The notes beneath the pieces were generated by a model. The model saw only the letters and a list, made by a program, of their open reading frames with translations, ran no database searches and had not been told where the DNA came from. From the NCBI RefSeq assembly GCF_900168025.1, contig NZ_FUYN01000003.1:248001-312000 (forward strand): a stretch of DNA of 64,000 nucleotides, in the 5' to 3' direction. Positions 38,342-46,117 of this stretch are shown one piece after another. Source of the stretch: Acetoanaerobium noterae (GTDB lineage: Bacteria > Bacillota > Clostridia > Peptostreptococcales > Filifactoraceae). Numbering within the stretch: the first letter of the stretch is position 1; each line of letters begins with the position of its first letter. A program made the translations under genes and the position numbers.

Positions 38342-38599
38342 TCACCCTTTGTCCGGCTCTGAATCTACAATTCCAACCACTACGGCATCTATAGGTGCAT
38401 CGTTGTCAAGAGCTTTAAGCGCTGGGCTTCCTTGACTTAAAAGAACTAACTCTCCAAGTCCCGCTCCTAGTCTATCTGCCGCAATTAGTGTATCTTTTTT
38501 ATTTCCGTAATAAGGCTCTACAATCAGTAGTTTATATCCGACAAGCCTTTCATGCTTTCTGGTAGAAATTATATTTCCTTTTACTTTACCAAGTAACAT
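38342..38599 (-). CDS. Microcompartment shell pentamer (EutN/CcmL, BMC-P)
   Basis: 85 residues, one EutN/CcmL domain: opens MLLGKVKGNIIST, has LIVEPYY, then AADRLGAGLGELVLLSQGS and DAVVVGIVD. Pentamers cap the vertices of the polyhedral shell, so only one gene is needed to close it. Follows pduL by 16 bases. Ribosome binding site AGGAGG. Confidence 0.95.
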   Translation of the reverse strand: MLLGKVKGNIISTRKHERLVGYKLLIVEPYYGNKKDTLIAADRLGAGLGELVLLSQGSPALKALDNDAPIDAVVVGIVDSEPDKG

Positions 38600-38615
38600 G
38601 AATCTTGCCCTCCTC

Positions 38616-39266
38616 TCATTTCACCAGCTCTAGTAAATCGCCGTTTTGGATTAAAAATGCATTGGCATCGTCTGTATCTATATGAAAATCCAGCTTATAG
38701 CGTGGATTTACACGTATAGTAACGTTTGATAACACTCCGCCTTTTTTACCATTGACAACCACTGATACCTTTTGTCCATTTTTTACACCATAATTTTCTG
38801 CATCCTCTGGAGTCATGTGTATATGCCTATCCGCTATGATTACCCCTTCTCTTAGCTCAATACTACCCTTTGGACCTTTTATAGTCACTCCAGAGGTGTT
38901 GGCTAAGTCACCTGAGTTTCTAACCTCTAAATTAAGTCCTAGCGTTCTAGCTTCTGATTTCGTGAGCTCTATTTGAGTTTTATTTCTTAGAGGCCCTAAA
39001 ACTCTGATATTTTCTATTTTTCCTTTATCAGTTATCAAGGTAACCTTTTCCTTTGCTGCATATTGACCTGGTTGAGAGATTTCCTTTTCAACTGTAAGCT
39101 CATAGCCTTTTCCAAATAAAGCTTCTAAATCTTCCCTGCATAGATGAAGATGCCTTGCAGATACTGAAACTGGTACTTTATTATACTCATTTATTAGTAA
39201 GCCACTGGTCTTTAGCTCTTGCATAACCAGCTTTGCAATTTCCTTTTTCAAATCATGTTTATCCAT
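38616..39266 (-). CDS. pduL: Phosphotransacylase, PduL type
   Basis: 216 residues. Converts acyl-CoA to acyl-phosphate, freeing CoA inside the microcompartment. Zinc ligands are visible: H39 and H41 in SARHLHL, H148 and H150 in ADRHIHM, and H195 in DFHIDTDDANA. The first 20 residues (KHDLKKEIAKLVMQELK) form a short amphipathic helix before a linker, like the encapsulation peptides of lumenal PduL enzymes. Sits between the last shell hexamer and the shell pentamer. No acetate kinase gene is nearby. Confidence 0.94.
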   Translation of the reverse strand: MDKHDLKKEIAKLVMQELKTSGLLINEYNKVPVSVSARHLHLCREDLEALFGKGYELTVEKEISQPGQYAAKEKVTLITDKGKIENIRVLGPLRNKTQIELTKSEARTLGLNLEVRNSGDLANTSGVTIKGPKGSIELREGVIIADRHIHMTPEDAENYGVKNGQKVSVVVNGKKGGVLSNVTIRVNPRYKLDFHIDTDDANAFLIQNGDLLELVK

Positions 39267-39275
39267 GATATATCA

Positions 39276-39548
39276 CTATCCTATTATAGGTAATACCTTT
39301 TTTACATCCTCAGATGGTCTAGGTATTACATGGACAGCTACTACTTCTCCTAATCTTTGAGCACTCTCAGCTCCAGCTTCTACCGCTGCTTTTACTGCTC
39401 CTACATCTCCTTGCACTACTATTGTAACTAGTCCAGAGCCTATTTTCTCAGTTCCAATCACCTTTACATCTGCTGCTTTTAGCATTGTATCTGCCGCTTC
39501 AACTGCTGCAGTTAATCCTCTAGTTTCTATCATTCCTAAAGCTTCCAT
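39276..39548 (-). CDS. Microcompartment shell hexamer, canonical BMC-H (copy 2)
   Basis: 90 residues, single BMC domain of PduA/EutM type: opening [13 protein letters not shown], pore loop EKIGSGL near 36-42, then [19 protein letters not shown] and [10 protein letters not shown]. Almost the same as the canonical hexamer at 39912-40184 (a recent duplication). Forms the main flat facets, with a small glycine-lined pore. Confidence 0.96.
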   Translation of the reverse strand: MEALGMIETRGLTAAVEAADTMLKAADVKVIGTEKIGSGLVTIVVQGDVGAVKAAVEAGAESAQRLGEVVAVHVIPRPSEDVKKVLPIIG

Positions 39549-39576
39549 TTATTTATCTCCTCTCAGATACAGTAAA

Positions 39577-39903
39577 TTAATTATTTACCTTCAAAGTTTC
39601 TTCATTTATAATTTTTTCACTCGATATTACATATTTTAGTATTTCAGGATGAGGTTTAGAAATCACAATTGCATTTTTGAGGTGATTTATATGCTTACCT
39701 TCTCCTAGTTTTTTTACTAACTCTATAGCGTTTGACACTTCAGAAACAGATCCTCCTACAAATAGGGTTATCAGTTTGCCTCCTAGAGTAGTCTCTTTTC
39801 TTAGAAATTCTACGTTTGAGGATTTTAACATTTCATCTAGCATTTCAATTGCTACAGTAAAGTATAACGTCTCTACAACGCCTACTGCTTCATATGTTTT
39901 CAC
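39577..39903 (-). CDS. Microcompartment shell hexamer, divergent BMC-H
   Basis: 108 residues, single BMC domain with canonical strand order (EAVGVVETLYFTVAIEMLDEML). The pore region reads RKETTLGGKL instead of EKIGSGL, and there is a C-terminal extension of about 20 residues. GTG start supported by TAGGTG. Probably a minor facet protein with different pore selectivity. Interleaved with canonical copies, which suggests pairs of major and minor hexamers. Confidence 0.9.
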   Translation of the reverse strand: MKTYEAVGVVETLYFTVAIEMLDEMLKSSNVEFLRKETTLGGKLITLFVGGSVSEVSNAIELVKKLGEGKHINHLKNAIVISKPHPEILKYVISSEKIINEETLKVNN

Positions 39904-39911
39904 GCAAACAC

Positions 39912-40184
39912 CTACTTAATTGCAGGCAGTAATTGCTCAAGTCCCATTGATGGTCTAGGAATTACATGAACTGCCACAACCTCACCTAATCTTTGAGCGC
40001 TTTCAGCTCCAGCTTCAACTGCTGCCTTTACCGCTCCTACTTCTCCTTGTACTACTACAGATACAAGACCTGAACCTATTTTTTCTGTTCCTACTACTTC
40101 TACATTTGCAGATTTTATCATAGCATCTGTAGCCTCTATAAGTGCAACCAATCCTCTTGTTTCAATTATTCCTAATGCTTTCAT
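39912..40184 (-). CDS. Microcompartment shell hexamer, canonical BMC-H (copy 1)
   Basis: 90 residues. PduA-like BMC domain: [16 protein letters not shown], pore loop [40 protein letters not shown]. Good GGAGG site. Differs from copy 2 mostly at the C-terminus and a few N-terminal positions. Confidence 0.96.
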   Translation of the reverse strand: MKALGIIETRGLVALIEATDAMIKSANVEVVGTEKIGSGLVSVVVQGEVGAVKAAVEAGAESAQRLGEVVAVHVIPRPSMGLEQLLPAIK

Positions 40185-40194
40185 GCCAAACCTC

Positions 40195-40518
40195 CTATTT
40201 CATTTTAAATTTTCCAAGCTTTAATATCGAATCAATTTCACTTGCTTTTCTTGATATCATATGAGTTAGAATATCTTTTTCATCGATGTACTTAAGAGCT
40301 GTTGCTTTAGCTATTTCTAAAGCATCCTTTACACTCGATACATCGCCTTCAAACTTGACCTGAAATACATTTGGTATTTTAGCCTTGTCTCCTTCTGAAG
40401 GATTATTGCAGTCTATCCCAAGTATTTTAATATCCGAGCCTTTGCACGCTTTGTCCATAGCATCAAGTGCTACGCTGAGTCCAAGCACTTCAAGGCACCC
40501 AATTGCTTTACTACTCAT
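40195..40518 (-). CDS. Microcompartment shell hexamer, divergent BMC-H with enlarged pore loop
   Basis: 107 residues from the ATG at 40518, which AGGTGA supports better than a GTG at 40527. One BMC domain ([21 protein letters not shown]). Between the strands that line the pore, the usual seven-residue loop is replaced by a longer [17 protein letters not shown]. The Cys and charges there could change pore size or bind a ligand or metal. A C-terminal extension follows. First shell gene after the aldehyde dehydrogenase. Confidence 0.88.
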   Translation of the reverse strand: MSSKAIGCLEVLGLSVALDAMDKACKGSDIKILGIDCNNPSEGDKAKIPNVFQVKFEGDVSSVKDALEIAKATALKYIDEKDILTHMISRKASEIDSILKLGKFKMK

Positions 40519-40527
40519 CACACTCAC

Positions 40528-42021
40528 CTACACTATTCTAAATCCACCCTCTGCCAAAACGCATCTTCTTACTCTTGTAAACGTTTTTGCAGATGTGATT
40601 CCTTCTCCTGTTGGTCCAGCGATAGTAAAGGTTGCATTACCTTCTCCTTTATATCCAACGCCTGCTAAAGTAGGAGCATTTTTTACAAATATGGTTGTAT
40701 TTATTGCTCTTGCAAACTTAGTCATGTTATCCACATTTCTAGAGAAAATCGATGCTGTGTGTTTGTTTGCACCTTCTGCTTTTACAGCTAGCTTTATAGC
40801 TTCATCCACATCACTACATCTTACAAGTGGAAGTATTGGCATCATTTGCTCTAGGGTTACATAAGGGTGGTCACTGTCAACTTCACATATAAGCAACTTC
40901 ACATCTTGCTTAGCTATACCTATTTCACTCAAAATTTTTGAGGCATCTTTGCCTACCCAATTTTTATGAACGTGGTATTTCTTTTTCAAAGACAAGGTAC
41001 AGCTTTTTGCACCTAGATCCTCGTCTTCTACTAAAGTTACCTTCATTACCTTTTCAAGCTCTTCTTGATTTAGCATATATGCTCCATTTGAAAGCATATT
41101 ATAAATCAAATCATCTGCAACCTGATTTACAACAAAGACTTCTTTTTCAGCTATACAAAGTATATTATTATCAAATGAAGCCCCTTCAATTATCCCTTTG
41201 GCTGCTAAATTCATATCAGCTGTTTCATCAACTACAACTGGTGGATTACCTGCTCCAGCTCCAATGGTTTTTTTGCCTGATTTCAATAGAGATTTAACTA
41301 GTCCTGGTCCACCTGTTCCCACCATCATACTGATTCTAGGATGAGAAGAAAGCTGGTTTACTGTCTCTATTGTAGGCTCTTTCACCATAGTTACTAGGTT
41401 TTGTGGTCCTCCTGCTTTTAATACAGCTTTATTGATTAGCTCAACTGTATATGCACTGCTTTTCTTAGATGATGGATGTACATTAAATACAACGCTGTTC
41501 CCGCCAGAAATCATTGAAATTGCATTATTTATAAGGGTCTCGACAGGATTTGTAACTGGTGTAACAGCACCTATAACTCCAAATGGAGCCATTTCTTCTA
41601 TAGTTAATCCGTAATCTCCCGAAATTGCGCTTGTTTTGATATCTTCAGTGCCAGGTGTTTTTGAAGCTGCAAGATTTATCTTTGCTATTTTATCTTCATA
41701 TTTTCCTAGCTTTGTTTCCTCATATACAAGCCTTGCAAGATTTTCTATATCTCCTAAAACTTCTTTTCTAATTGATTGAATCATTTTTTCTCTATCTTCT
41801 AGCCTATAGCTAGTCAATATTATGTGAGCCTCAAGTGCTGATTCAACTGCTAAATCTATACTTTCAAATATTCCATTTGCATTTTGTGAAAAATCTATAT
41901 TTGTTTTATTTGGGAGCATGTTGATTTCTTTTGGTTTTACTTGTTCAATTACTGGCTCTAGTTTGCTTAATACTTGCTCTATTATTTTTTCAACATCTCT
42001 TTCAGTGATAAAATCCTGCAC
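40528..42021 (-). CDS. CoA-acylating aldehyde dehydrogenase of the microcompartment
   Basis: 497 residues (GTG start at 42021 with AGGTGA; a GTG at 42039 has no site). PduP/EutE-like: N-terminal amphipathic helix ERDVEKIIEQVLSKL (residues about 7-21) followed by a linker, which is a typical encapsulation peptide; cofactor region PFGVIGAVTPVTNP near 146; catalytic Cys near 289 in DNNILC. Oxidises an aldehyde with NAD+ and CoA to acyl-CoA. In context the aldehyde is acetaldehyde (from 5-deoxyribose) or 2-methylthioacetaldehyde (from methylthioribose). Starts four bases after the aldolase stop. Confidence 0.93.
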   Translation of the reverse strand: MQDFITERDVEKIIEQVLSKLEPVIEQVKPKEINMLPNKTNIDFSQNANGIFESIDLAVESALEAHIILTSYRLEDREKMIQSIRKEVLGDIENLARLVYEETKLGKYEDKIAKINLAASKTPGTEDIKTSAISGDYGLTIEEMAPFGVIGAVTPVTNPVETLINNAISMISGGNSVVFNVHPSSKKSSAYTVELINKAVLKAGGPQNLVTMVKEPTIETVNQLSSHPRISMMVGTGGPGLVKSLLKSGKKTIGAGAGNPPVVVDETADMNLAAKGIIEGASFDNNILCIAEKEVFVVNQVADDLIYNMLSNGAYMLNQEELEKVMKVTLVEDEDLGAKSCTLSLKKKYHVHKNWVGKDASKILSEIGIAKQDVKLLICEVDSDHPYVTLEQMMPILPLVRCSDVDEAIKLAVKAEGANKHTASIFSRNVDNMTKFARAINTTIFVKNAPTLAGVGYKGEGNATFTIAGPTGEGITSAKTFTRVRRCVLAEGGFRIV

Positions 42022-42025
42022 TATA

Positions 42026-42874
42026 TCACCTGCTTTCACTTAGCTTTAAAAGGATTTTTTCAGTTACCTTAGATACTATGCTTTCTAATATTTCTTCTTT
42101 GTTTTCTGATTTATATTCTAGTTTAGTTTCTTTTTGTTTTCCTAAAACAACAGAATTTTGGGATTCTATCGTTGAAGCTGAAGAACAACTAGGTACTCCG
42201 CCTGTTTTTATTCCCATTTTTTCTCTTATGTCTATTAATGTGCCTACCTGTTCACAATTGAGCTCGTTTGTCTCGCCTATAATTCTAGATGTATACATCA
42301 AAATAGTCGCATAGTGCTCTAGTGTTTCTAATCTATGGTATGCTTCTTCCAAGGTTTTCCCCCAAGTAAGCGCTCCATGATTTGCCAGTAGCACTGCATT
42401 ATGAGTATTGCAAAATGGAGCTACAGAATCTGGTACTTCATTAGTTCCTGGAGTAGCATATGGAGCTATAGGAACCCTTCCTAACAAAACCACAGCTTCA
42501 GATAAAAGCGGCTTATTCAGTTCAATCCCTGCAATTGAAAACGATGTTGCAACTGGAGGGTGAGCATGAGTAACTGCAGTGATTTCTTCATTTTCTTGGT
42601 ATACTCTCAAATGCATCTTCATTTCCGATGATGGCATTAATCTTCCAGCTATTCGTTCCCCTTTTAGGTTTACCTTGACTAGCATGTCAGGTGTCATAAA
42701 TCCTTTTGAAACTCCAGTAGGAGTACAAATAACAGCATTCTTACCTACTCTTACAGATATATTGCCATCGTTTGATGCCACAAAATTTCTGTCATACATT
42801 CTTTTTCCTATCTGACAAATCATTTTTTTGGCTTCAAATTCTGGCATATAGGTTTGTCCTTTTAGATAATACAT
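42026..42874 (-). CDS. Class II (zinc) aldolase, fuculose-1-phosphate aldolase family, with C-terminal encapsulation helix
   Basis: 282 residues. The AraD/FucA core covers about 10-215: phosphate site SNDGNIS (35-41) and TPTGVSKG, catalytic Glu84 in PSSEMKMH, zinc ligands H103 and H105 in THAHPP and H166 in ANHGALT. A 30-residue Ser/Glu-rich linker and a final amphipathic helix (KEEILESIVSKVTEKILLKL) form an encapsulation-peptide-like tail that plain FucA enzymes lack. Expected reaction: 5-substituted ribulose-1-phosphate to DHAP plus a two-carbon aldehyde. L-fuculose- or rhamnulose-1-phosphate is the alternative, but kinase and isomerase genes here are MtnK/MtnA. First gene of the operon. 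Confidence 0.92.
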   Translation of the reverse strand: MYYLKGQTYMPEFEAKKMICQIGKRMYDRNFVASNDGNISVRVGKNAVICTPTGVSKGFMTPDMLVKVNLKGERIAGRLMPSSEMKMHLRVYQENEEITAVTHAHPPVATSFSIAGIELNKPLLSEAVVLLGRVPIAPYATPGTNEVPDSVAPFCNTHNAVLLANHGALTWGKTLEEAYHRLETLEHYATILMYTSRIIGETNELNCEQVGTLIDIREKMGIKTGGVPSCSSASTIESQNSVVLGKQKETKLEYKSENKEEILESIVSKVTEKILLKLSESR

Positions 42875-42919
42875 TTCACACCTCCTTTATTACGGTAATG
42901 TATATTCTAAATTAAGTAT

Positions 42920-42948
42920 ATTATCCATTATTTATTTGGTTTTGTAAA
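42920..42948 (-). promoter_or_regulatory. Promoter of the microcompartment operon
   Basis: On the minus strand TTTACA, a 17-base spacer and GATAAT, ending about 45 bases before the aldolase start. Just upstream (about 42950-42996) are two copies of an AAAACAAAA-type direct repeat separated by about 25 bases, a candidate operator for the divergent DeoR-family regulator. Confidence 0.6.
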
Positions 42949-43153
42949 GTTTTTATTTTGTTTTATGTTTGATATTTTTTGTTTTGTTGTTTTTAACTAA
43001 AAGCTCTATTTTTCAAATAAAAAGCTATTCTTTTTTACATTTTTATATTAATATTATATTAACAACATGATGAATTTCTAAAAAACAAATAAAAAATCCA
43101 CATAAACACAGATATTTTAATTTCGTATTCAAAAAAATTTAGGAGGAAGCTCT

Positions 43154-43918
43154 ATGCTTGCCATTACAAGAAAAAATAAAATTAAAGAAATTATAATTCA
43201 AAAGAAAAGCGTAACTGTTTCTGAGCTTTCGAAAACGTTTAACGTGACTGAAGAAACCATCAGAAGAGATTTACAGCTATTAGAAGAGGAAGGCTTTTTA
43301 AAGAGAATTTATGGCGGAGCATATATAGACGAGTCTGTCCAAAGTGATGCATCTGTGAGTCTAAGAGAAAAAATACTAGTTAAGGATAAGGAAAAAATTG
43401 CAAAAGAGTGTATTCCTCTTATCAAAGATGGAGATTCAATATTCCTGGATTCTTCAACTACATCTTTATATATTGCAATGAAAATCGCAAAAAAAAGAAT
43501 CAGCGTTATTACCAACTCATTAAAAATAGCTATGCTTTTGTCTAGCTCTGAAAATATAAAATTATTTTTAATTGGAGGAGTTTTTGATAATTACTCCATG
43601 TCATTTTTAGGTGGAAGCGTACTTCAAGATATGAAGCGTTACTTCTTTGATAAAGCTTTTGTTTCTTGTAGCTCTGTTCATATGAAATTTGGCATCACAG
43701 ATTCAAATGAACAACAAGCAGAAATCAGAAGAATAGCAATTGAGCATTCTAATCGTACATTTTTGGTTGTAGATCATACAAAATTCAATAGAACCTCTTT
43801 TTCTCTGATAGCTCCTCTATCAAGTATAGATGCTATGGTAGTCAATAGACCTTTATCAGATGAATGGACTAACCTACTCCAAGAACTTAATATAGAGCTT
43901 ATTCAGCCTACTTCATAA
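43154..43918 (+). CDS. DeoR-family transcriptional regulator
   Basis: 254 residues. N-terminal winged HTH (KSVTVSELSKTFNVTEETIRRDLQLLEEEG) with the DeoR signature at about 20-55, then the DeoRC sugar-phosphate sensor with FLDSSTTSLYIA and VITNS near 95-120. Such proteins usually repress and respond to a phosphorylated sugar intermediate. Divergent from the microcompartment operon across 279 bases, so it likely controls it, with methylthioribulose- or deoxyribulose-phosphate as candidate effector. AGGAGG site. Confidence 0.9.
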   Translation: MLAITRKNKIKEIIIQKKSVTVSELSKTFNVTEETIRRDLQLLEEEGFLKRIYGGAYIDESVQSDASVSLREKILVKDKEKIAKECIPLIKDGDSIFLDSSTTSLYIAMKIAKKRISVITNSLKIAMLLSSSENIKLFLIGGVFDNYSMSFLGGSVLQDMKRYFFDKAFVSCSSVHMKFGITDSNEQQAEIRRIAIEHSNRTFLVVDHTKFNRTSFSLIAPLSSIDAMVVNRPLSDEWTNLLQELNIELIQPTS

Positions 43919-44016
43919 ATTTAATTTTGTTTTTCTGAATTTTGTTGTATTATATATGAGTAATGATTTTTATATAAAATTATTTATTCATATAACTATG
44001 TATAGGAGTGACTCAA

Positions 44017-45141
44017 ATGAACAAAACTAGACTTAAAGACAATTTTATTGAAATGGTAAAAATCTACTCTCCATCAAAAAAAGAAGGTAACTATGCTAAG
44101 TACTTAGTAACCCTATTAACTGAAATGGGAGCAGAGATTTACTTAGATAACGGAAATGTGAAGTACGATGGAGATAGCCCTACTATCTTTGCAAAGTTTG
44201 CTGGAACTGTGCCAGGCGATGGAGTCACTTTTTCTGCTCATATGGATGTAATAGAGCCAAACGAAAACCTTAAAGTAATCGAGGAAGGTTTAATCATAAA
44301 AACAGATGGAACAACTACTCTTGGTGCAGATGATAAAGGAGGAGTTGCTGCAGTAATTGAAGCTATAAGAACTATAAAAGAAGAAAATATTGCTCATAGA
44401 GATATATTTGCTATATTTACTCCTGCAGAGGAAATAGGCATGTTAGGCGCTAAAAATATAGACTGGGATAAAGTTCCAAGCCATATGCAACCTGCTAAAA
44501 ACATGATAGTCCTAGATAACTCAGGAGCAGCTGGAACTGTTGCTCACTCTGCCCCTAGCAGATATTTTGTAAAAGCTACATTCAGTGGTAAAAAAGCTCA
44601 TGCTGGTATTGAACCAGAAAAGGGTATCAATGCTATCTTGATGGCTGCTGAGGCTCTTTCGAATATGAATATAGGAAGAATTGACGAGCTTACAACATCT
44701 AACTTTTCATCAATCAAATCTGACTTCCCTACTAATGTAGTTCCTGATGCTTGTGAATTTACTGGAGAAATTAGAAGTCATTCTGAAGAAAAAATAATGG
44801 AAATAATAAAAGAGTATGAAAAAGCTATCAAAAGTGCTACTGAGAAATTTGGTGGAAGCTATAAGCTTGAATATGTGTGTGAATTCCCTGTTTTAAAACC
44901 TCTGGATGATTTAAAATTTGCAAAGGAATTTGCAAAGGTATATGAGGACATGGGCATCGAATCTAAGCTGATTGTTATAGGCGGAGGTTCAGACAGCAAT
45001 ATATTTGCTCAGAAGGGCTTTAACTCAATTATTCTAGCAGTTGGAATGAATAATGTTCATACAGTAGAGGAATACATGGCTTTAGAGGATTTGTACAAAA
45101 CTACTGAGGCTCTTGTAAAATATATAGAAAAAAACATTTAA
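44017..45141 (+). CDS. M20-family peptidase (PepT-like)
   Basis: 374 residues. Zinc aminopeptidase fold with the metal set H (SAHMDVIEP), D (GADDKGG), E-E (TPAEEIGML), and a final H (NNVHTVEEYM). The lid domain follows SAPSRYFVKATFSGKKAHAG. Tripeptidase-T-like; cytosolic peptide turnover. Start at 44017 (AGGAG nearby) rather than the GTG at 44008. Not obviously part of the microcompartment system. Confidence 0.9.
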   Translation: MNKTRLKDNFIEMVKIYSPSKKEGNYAKYLVTLLTEMGAEIYLDNGNVKYDGDSPTIFAKFAGTVPGDGVTFSAHMDVIEPNENLKVIEEGLIIKTDGTTTLGADDKGGVAAVIEAIRTIKEENIAHRDIFAIFTPAEEIGMLGAKNIDWDKVPSHMQPAKNMIVLDNSGAAGTVAHSAPSRYFVKATFSGKKAHAGIEPEKGINAILMAAEALSNMNIGRIDELTTSNFSSIKSDFPTNVVPDACEFTGEIRSHSEEKIMEIIKEYEKAIKSATEKFGGSYKLEYVCEFPVLKPLDDLKFAKEFAKVYEDMGIESKLIVIGGGSDSNIFAQKGFNSIILAVGMNNVHTVEEYMALEDLYKTTEALVKYIEKNI

Positions 45142-45148
45142 TTTATCA

Positions 45149-45181
45149 AAAAAAATACAGACTCAAGGTCTGTATTTTTTT
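45149..45181. terminator. Bidirectional rho-independent terminator
   Basis: Perfect arms AAAAAATACAGAC / GTCTGTATTTTTT around a TCAAG loop. Serves the M20 peptidase (+) and the convergent fasciclin gene (-). Confidence 0.92.
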
Positions 45182-45998
45182 AGCTTTCTGGAATTATAAC
45201 TTCATCTATTACGTGTATAACACCATTTGATGCTTCAATGTCAACAGCTATAACCTTAGCTTGGTTTACCATTACATTTGAACCATCAATTGTTATTTTT
45301 ACATCTTTACCATTTAACATTGTTGCTTTTTCTAAATTAACAACATCAGAGCTCTTAACTTCACCAGCTACAACATGATATGTCAATATATCAATTAGCT
45401 TGGCTTTGTTTTCTGGTAATAGTAAGCTTTCAACTGTTCCAGCTGGTAACTTTGCAAAGGCTTCATCTGTTGGAGCAAATACTGTAAATGGACCATCACC
45501 TTTTAAAGCGCCTATTAAGTCAGCTGCCTCAAGCGCTGCTGCCAAAGTTTTAAAGCTTCCTGCTTCAACTGCAACATCTATAATATCTTTTGGAAGATTA
45601 ATTTCTGCTTTCATTCCATCATAGGTAACCTTAAGTCCCATGATGTCATGAAGAGTCATTTCGCTAATATACAATCTTCCATGCATTAATGTAGGTGGAT
45701 GATCTAATCTTACAGACATACCTCCTACCATAGCCATGTCATTTCCTGCTTTAAACATTACATCCTTGCCATCAAATACTGTAGAAGCGGCTAAATCCTT
45801 TTGGTTCCACATAAGCTCTAGATTTAAAGCATTTGCTAAATACCTCAGTGGAAGCATCTTCACTCCAGAATGTTCCATAATCATTCCACCTGTATTGTTT
45901 CCATTGATATATAGATTGTACTCGTTAGCAAAAGATTGTGCCGGTATTAATGTCATCATTAAAAGTAGTACCATCAAAACGCTGACTTTCTTTACCAT
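45180..45998 (-). CDS. Secreted fasciclin-domain protein with copper-amine-oxidase-like N-terminal domain
   Basis: 272 residues. Signal peptide at 1-24 ([12 protein letters not shown]), a Cu_amine_oxidN1-type stalk domain at about 25-130 ([13 protein letters not shown]), and a C-terminal FAS1 domain (about 135-270) with [15 protein letters not shown] and [14 protein letters not shown]1 domains act in adhesion. The stalk domain's name does not imply copper chemistry. No sortase motif, so it is either secreted or held non-covalently. ATG at 45998 follows GAGGAG; the longer frame to 46016 overlaps that site. Confidence 0.88.
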   Translation of the reverse strand: MVKKVSVLMVLLLMMTLIPAQSFANEYNLYINGNNTGGMIMEHSGVKMLPLRYLANALNLELMWNQKDLAASTVFDGKDVMFKAGNDMAMVGGMSVRLDHPPTLMHGRLYISEMTLHDIMGLKVTYDGMKAEINLPKDIIDVAVEAGSFKTLAAALEAADLIGALKGDGPFTVFAPTDEAFAKLPAGTVESLLLPENKAKLIDILTYHVVAGEVKSSDVVNLEKATMLNGKDVKITIDGSNVMVNQAKVIAVDIEASNGVIHVIDEVIIPES

Positions 45999-46057
45999 AA
46001 TCTTTTCTCCTCTCAAGAGTTAAAACATAAATAGCTGGAAATTAAATTCCTTAAGTT

Positions 46058-46073
46058 TATACCCTTAGGTATA
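46058..46073. promoter_or_regulatory. Inverted repeat upstream of the fasciclin gene
   Basis: TATACC-CTTA-GGTATA, about 60 bases before the start codon. It somewhat resembles CsoR/CstR-type operators, but could also be chance in AT-rich DNA. A second, perfect 16-base palindrome (ATTATCAATTGATAAT) lies at 46087-46102. Confidence 0.3.
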
Positions 46074-46117
46074 TAGTCCAATCACAATTATCAATTGATA
46101 ATCATATTTATTTTCTT

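Noticed and set aside
40385-41614. Plus-strand frames opposite the aldehyde dehydrogenase and shell genes
   Set aside because: They lack ribosome binding sites and recognisable domains, and run antisense to clear enzymes.
46087-46102. Fur box
   Set aside because: It is palindromic and GATAAT-containing, but its half-sites point the opposite way to the Fur consensus and no iron gene is adjacent.
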